This document shows positions 6,396 to 8,646 of a DNA stretch of 8,646 nucleotides, piece after piece. Source of the DNA: Polaromonas sp. (GTDB lineage Bacteria > Pseudomonadota > Gammaproteobacteria > Burkholderiales > Burkholderiaceae_C). Positions within the stretch are counted from its first letter, which is position 1. Every line of letters begins with the position of its first letter. The translations under genes were made by a program, and so were the position numbers. The notes under the pieces were generated by a model, which was not told where the DNA came from, ran no database searches, and saw only the letters and a program-made list of their open reading frames with translations. The stretch covers positions 1 through 8,646 of the forward strand of contig JAHFQQ010000142.1 in the NCBI GenBank assembly GCA_023259235.1. The letters run 5' to 3'.

Positions 6396-7466
6396 TCAAC
6401 CTGCGTGGGAGTTGGGGTTCCGCGCTTCGGCAATCTGCTTGCGCCGGTACTCGCCCTGCCGCTCGAACATCCAGCCGGGATACTCTGGCGGCAGGCTGCT
6501 GACTTCACCGATTTGCTTCAGCTCGGCCGCGCTCAAGGTCACTTGCGTGGCGGTGATGTTGTCCGCGAGCTGGTCGGGACGCTTTGCACCGATGATGACG
6601 CTGGTGACCTGCGGCTGATGCAGCAGCCAGGCCAGGGCCACACGGGCGACCGACACGCCATGGGCGTCGGCGATGGGCCGCATCGCTTCGATGCAGTTCC
6701 ATGCTTTCTCCTTGTTGACCGGGGGAAAGTCAAAGGCAATTCGCCGGCTCCCTTCCTCGGGCGGCTGCCCCTGCTTTTCCCGCCCATACTTGCCGCTTAA
6801 GAATCCACCCGCCAGCGGGCTCCACACCATCAAACCAACGCCTTCGCTGCGCAGCATGGGAATCAACTCGCGCTCCAGGTCGCGCCCCGCCACGCTGTAG
6901 TAGGCCTGGAGTGATTCGAAGCGCGACAAACCCAGGCGTTCGGCAATGCCCAGCGCCTTGACGATCTGCCAGGCCGCCCAGTTGGAAACCCCCACATAGC
7001 GCACATGGCCATGGCGTACCAGCTGGTCCAGTGCGCGCATGGTTTCTTCGATCGGGGTAGCCGGGTCGAAGCCATGCACCTGGTACAGGTCGATGTGGTC
7101 AAGCTGCAGCCGCTTCAGGCTGGCCTTGACGCCGTTAAGTATGTGGCTGCGCGACAGGCCGCGCGCGTTCGGGCCATCGCCCGTTGCGCCGAACACCTTG
7201 GTTGCCACCACCACCTTGTCGCGCGGCATTTTCAGGTTTTTCAGCGCCTGGCCCGTGATCTGCTCAGCCAGCCCGTCGGAGTAAACATCTGCGGTATCGA
7301 TGAAGTTCATGCCGGCATCGATCGCCTGGCCGATCAGCTTCTCGGCATCGGCTTGCTGCAGCGCGCCGATCTGGCGCCAGATTCCGTCGGAGCCACCAAA
7401 AGTCATGGTGCCCAGGCAAAGTTCAGAAACAAAAAGGCCGGTGCGGCCGAGTGGGTTGTAGCGCAT
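6396..7466 (-). CDS. Aldo/keto reductase
   Basis: An NADPH-type carbonyl reductase with a TIM-barrel fold, expected to be cytoplasmic. The protein has 356 residues. The catalytic tetrad is visible: D57 and Y62 in FIDTADVYSD, K90 in VATKVFG, and H131 in YQVHGFD. The C-terminal cofactor region around SVIIGAKRPDQLADN, with the phosphate-contacting segment, is present. The N-terminus MRYNPLGRTGLFVSELCLGT is typical of the bacterial YajO-like/AKR11-12-like groups. The ATG at 7466 has AGGAG 9 nt upstream. It is a single-gene unit as far as seen: LysR converges on its 3' side, and upstream lies a stretch with a broken gene. The substrate cannot be inferred; relatives reduce varied aldehydes, sugars or xenobiotic ketones. 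Confidence 0.93.
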   Translation of the reverse strand: MRYNPLGRTGLFVSELCLGTMTFGGSDGIWRQIGALQQADAEKLIGQAIDAGMNFIDTADVYSDGLAEQITGQALKNLKMPRDKVVVATKVFGATGDGPNARGLSRSHILNGVKASLKRLQLDHIDLYQVHGFDPATPIEETMRALDQLVRHGHVRYVGVSNWAAWQIVKALGIAERLGLSRFESLQAYYSVAGRDLERELIPMLRSEGVGLMVWSPLAGGFLSGKYGREKQGQPPEEGSRRIAFDFPPVNKEKAWNCIEAMRPIADAHGVSVARVALAWLLHQPQVTSVIIGAKRPDQLADNITATQVTLSAAELKQIGEVSSLPPEYPGWMFERQGEYRRKQIAEARNPNSHAG

Positions 7467-7645
7467 GTCAATAAACTCCTGTCATGGTGAAGGACGGGCG
7501 GCCCGACCCGGTGCTGGTTCCCAGCATAAGCGACGCTGGAAATTACTGCAGACGCGAGGAAAAGGTTGATGAGCCAAGGCGCAGTTCAAGACGGGAGCAG
7601 GATTGAACGCAACTCGGCATTCGGGGGTCAGGGCCATGGCCGGTC
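7467..7645. other. Gene-free stretch upstream of the aldo/keto reductase
   Basis: I see no supportable gene here. It must contain the aldo/keto reductase promoter on the - strand, but no convincing -35/-10 pair stands out. The + strand reading frame of the NRAMP remnant hits a stop at 7607-7609 and loses family similarity before about 7655. The remnant's left breakpoint therefore lies close to the end of this stretch. Confidence 0.5.
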
Positions 7646-7840
7646 ATGCTATTCGATTTGCTGCCTGGCTTGTTGACCAGCGCCGTGATCAATGGCGTGA
7701 TGGCGGCGCCCATCATGGCGCGGTTGATGCTGCTGGCTGGAGAAAAGTCGGTGACGGGAAATTTCACTTTAGACGCCAGGACTACCCAACTGGGCTGGGA
7801 CGATGCGGCGGTCGTTGGATTTGTCGTGCTGATGATGTTC
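7646..7840 (+). pseudogene. C-terminal remnant of an NRAMP-family Mn/Fe transporter
   Basis: About 65 codons match the last membrane segments of NRAMP (MntH-like) divalent metal transporters. The block SAVINGVMAAPIMARLMLLA, the following short basic/glycine loop (GEKSVTGNF), and QLGWDDAAVVGFVVLMMF correspond to the family's AVINGVVAP...MG...LGW-A-V helices. NRAMP proteins normally have 400 or more residues; everything before this part, including the metal-binding helices 1 and 6, is missing. The ATG at 7646 is probably an internal codon rather than a start, with no ribosome binding site before it. The frame runs on to 7963, but similarity is lost after LMMF, close to where intact relatives end. 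I read this as a decayed 3' end left by a deletion or insertion. The family assignment is from remembered motifs. Confidence 0.62.
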
Positions 7841-8094
7841 CGGGATGTGGTGTGCCAGATCTTCCAGGCGAATCAGACAGTCAATCACGTATTGCCGCGT
7901 GACTGCTATGGAAGGGGCCCGGACTACCGCTTTCGGAACGGCCTCCTGCAGAGCCGTCACTGAGATATGGAGCTTGAATTCCTGCCTGAGACTGGCGGCC
8001 CATCATTCACTGCATCGCCACAGGGTGTCCTCAACCTTGAACGCAAGCGCCCGACTACCCCGAGACGCCGCATTGCCTGGTGGTTAGAGCAGAT
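7841..8094. other. Stretch without a recognised gene
   Basis: There is no recognisable gene between the transporter remnant and the PEP-CTERM gene. On the - strand an open frame runs from about 8029 to 7769 with no convincing start or ribosome binding site. It overlaps the remnant antisense and ends with QLGSPGV; its middle (for example VTRQYVIDCLIRLEDLAHHI) looks protein-like, but I do not recognise it. On the + strand a frame beginning with the ATG at 7967 also lacks a ribosome binding site. No terminator is seen for the PEP-CTERM gene. Confidence 0.4.
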
Positions 8095-8646
8095 TCAGGC
8101 CCGGCGGCGACCCGCCACGACGCCCATGAGGGCAACAAGTGCAGCCAGCATGAGCGCATGGGTAGCCGGCTCTGGAACAGCGCTCAGAACCCCGAACAGC
8201 CCGTGAGTTTCGCCGTCGGGACCCGCAGTGAAGTACAGCATCTGGCGGCTCCCGGCAGAGCCATCGTTCCCGGGCGATATGGCCCACAGCCCGTCGATGG
8301 CGAGCGGTTGATTGCTGGCGTCGAGAAGCTGCCCCAGGTACGCGTCATTATTCAACAGGTCGAATGCGCTGATCCGGCCGTCCCCGAAGTTGCCTACCAG
8401 CAATGCACCCGCCATCGCACCGAATGAGCCCGGTGCGATCGCAAGGCCCCACGGTGCATTCAGGGTCCCTTGGCTGGCGACCCGTCTGATGAGGTTGCCG
8501 TTGAGGTCGAAGCTATTGACAATGCCGGCCCCTGCGCCCGGGATTTCATCCTGTTTGTTGGCGTCCTGTCGGGCATAGGTCACATACAGGATGCCGTTCA
8601 GGTTCTGGACGTTGAACGGCGCGTAGCCGGCAGGAAGGTTCGGATC
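8095..8646 (-). CDS. TIGR03118-like PEP-CTERM protein, 5' end beyond the window
   Basis: The last 183 residues of an exported protein of unknown function. The visible part begins DPNLPAGYAPFNVQ and contains repeated short beta-type blocks: LNGILYVTYARQD, SFDLNGNLIRRV, PWGLAIAPGSFG, ALLVGNFGDGRISAFD, LAIDGLWAISPG and LYFTAGPDGETHGLFG. These resemble a beta-propeller and match the TIGR03118 family as I recall it. The C-terminus is a PEP-CTERM sorting signal: VPEP about 27 residues from the end, a hydrophobic helix (HALMLAALVALMGVVA), then the basic end GRRRA. Such proteins are processed by an exosortase at the membrane and are often linked to extracellular polysaccharide (established knowledge). 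No exosortase gene is in the window. The start codon and signal peptide lie past the right edge. Confidence 0.8.
   Translation of the reverse strand, partial: DPNLPAGYAPFNVQNLNGILYVTYARQDANKQDEIPGAGAGIVNSFDLNGNLIRRVASQGTLNAPWGLAIAPGSFGAMAGALLVGNFGDGRISAFDLLNNDAYLGQLLDASNQPLAIDGLWAISPGNDGSAGSRQMLYFTAGPDGETHGLFGVLSAVPEPATHALMLAALVALMGVVAGRRRA

Noticed and set aside
7468..7485. Five-codon upstream open frame (M-T-G-V-Y) on the - strand just before the aldo/keto reductase start
   Set aside because: It contains the gene's own AGGAG ribosome binding site and has no site of its own; most likely coincidence.
1..8646. tRNA, rRNA, CRISPR array, toxin-antitoxin pair, integrase or transposase
   Set aside because: I read for these on both strands and saw no regular spaced repeats, tRNA-like cloverleaf with TTC loop, or protein motifs of such systems.

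Overview
The window looks like chromosomal DNA of a beta-proteobacterium, most likely Burkholderiales, family Comamonadaceae (Polaromonas- or Rhodoferax-like). The reasons are the high G+C content, the protein relatives recognised by eye, and two copies of a short interspersed repeat (left arm of the form tgctat...atagc, right part gggctacag) of a kind I recall from those genomes. The taxonomic call is inference. I see no rRNA, tRNA, CRISPR array, intact mobile element or phage gene.

Left part (1-3296). A membrane-bound, cytochrome c-fused urate oxidase (puuD, +) converges with a small multidrug exporter (emrE type, -). The exporter is divergent from a type-2 glycerate kinase (+). PuuD starts urate breakdown, and glycerate kinase is the last step of the glycerate route that can assimilate glyoxylate from allantoin/ureidoglycolate. 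The two could therefore serve the two ends of one catabolic route, but they are not an operon and the middle enzymes are absent here. Each gene carries a copy of the repeat. In puuD it is translated as the linker between the membrane domain and the cytochrome domain. In the kinase gene it supplies the last codons and the stop.

Middle part (3297-6323). A SAM-dependent methyltransferase and a FAD-dependent D-amino-acid dehydrogenase-like protein form a probable two-gene operon on the - strand. A LysR-type regulator is divergent from it and may control it. The dehydrogenase closely resembles the DauA family but lacks the glutamate that recognises D-arginine.

Right part (6324-8646). An aldo/keto reductase (-) converges with the LysR gene. 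A roughly 0.6 kb stretch without an intact gene follows, holding a C-terminal remnant of an NRAMP-type metal transporter. At the right edge is a 5'-truncated gene for a TIGR03118-like PEP-CTERM protein (-), which suggests an exosortase system elsewhere in the genome.

Most genes are ordinary members of known families. The most unusual features are the two repeat copies built into coding sequences, the altered active site of the DauA homologue and the NRAMP remnant. I did not find convincing evidence of a new defence or mobile system.
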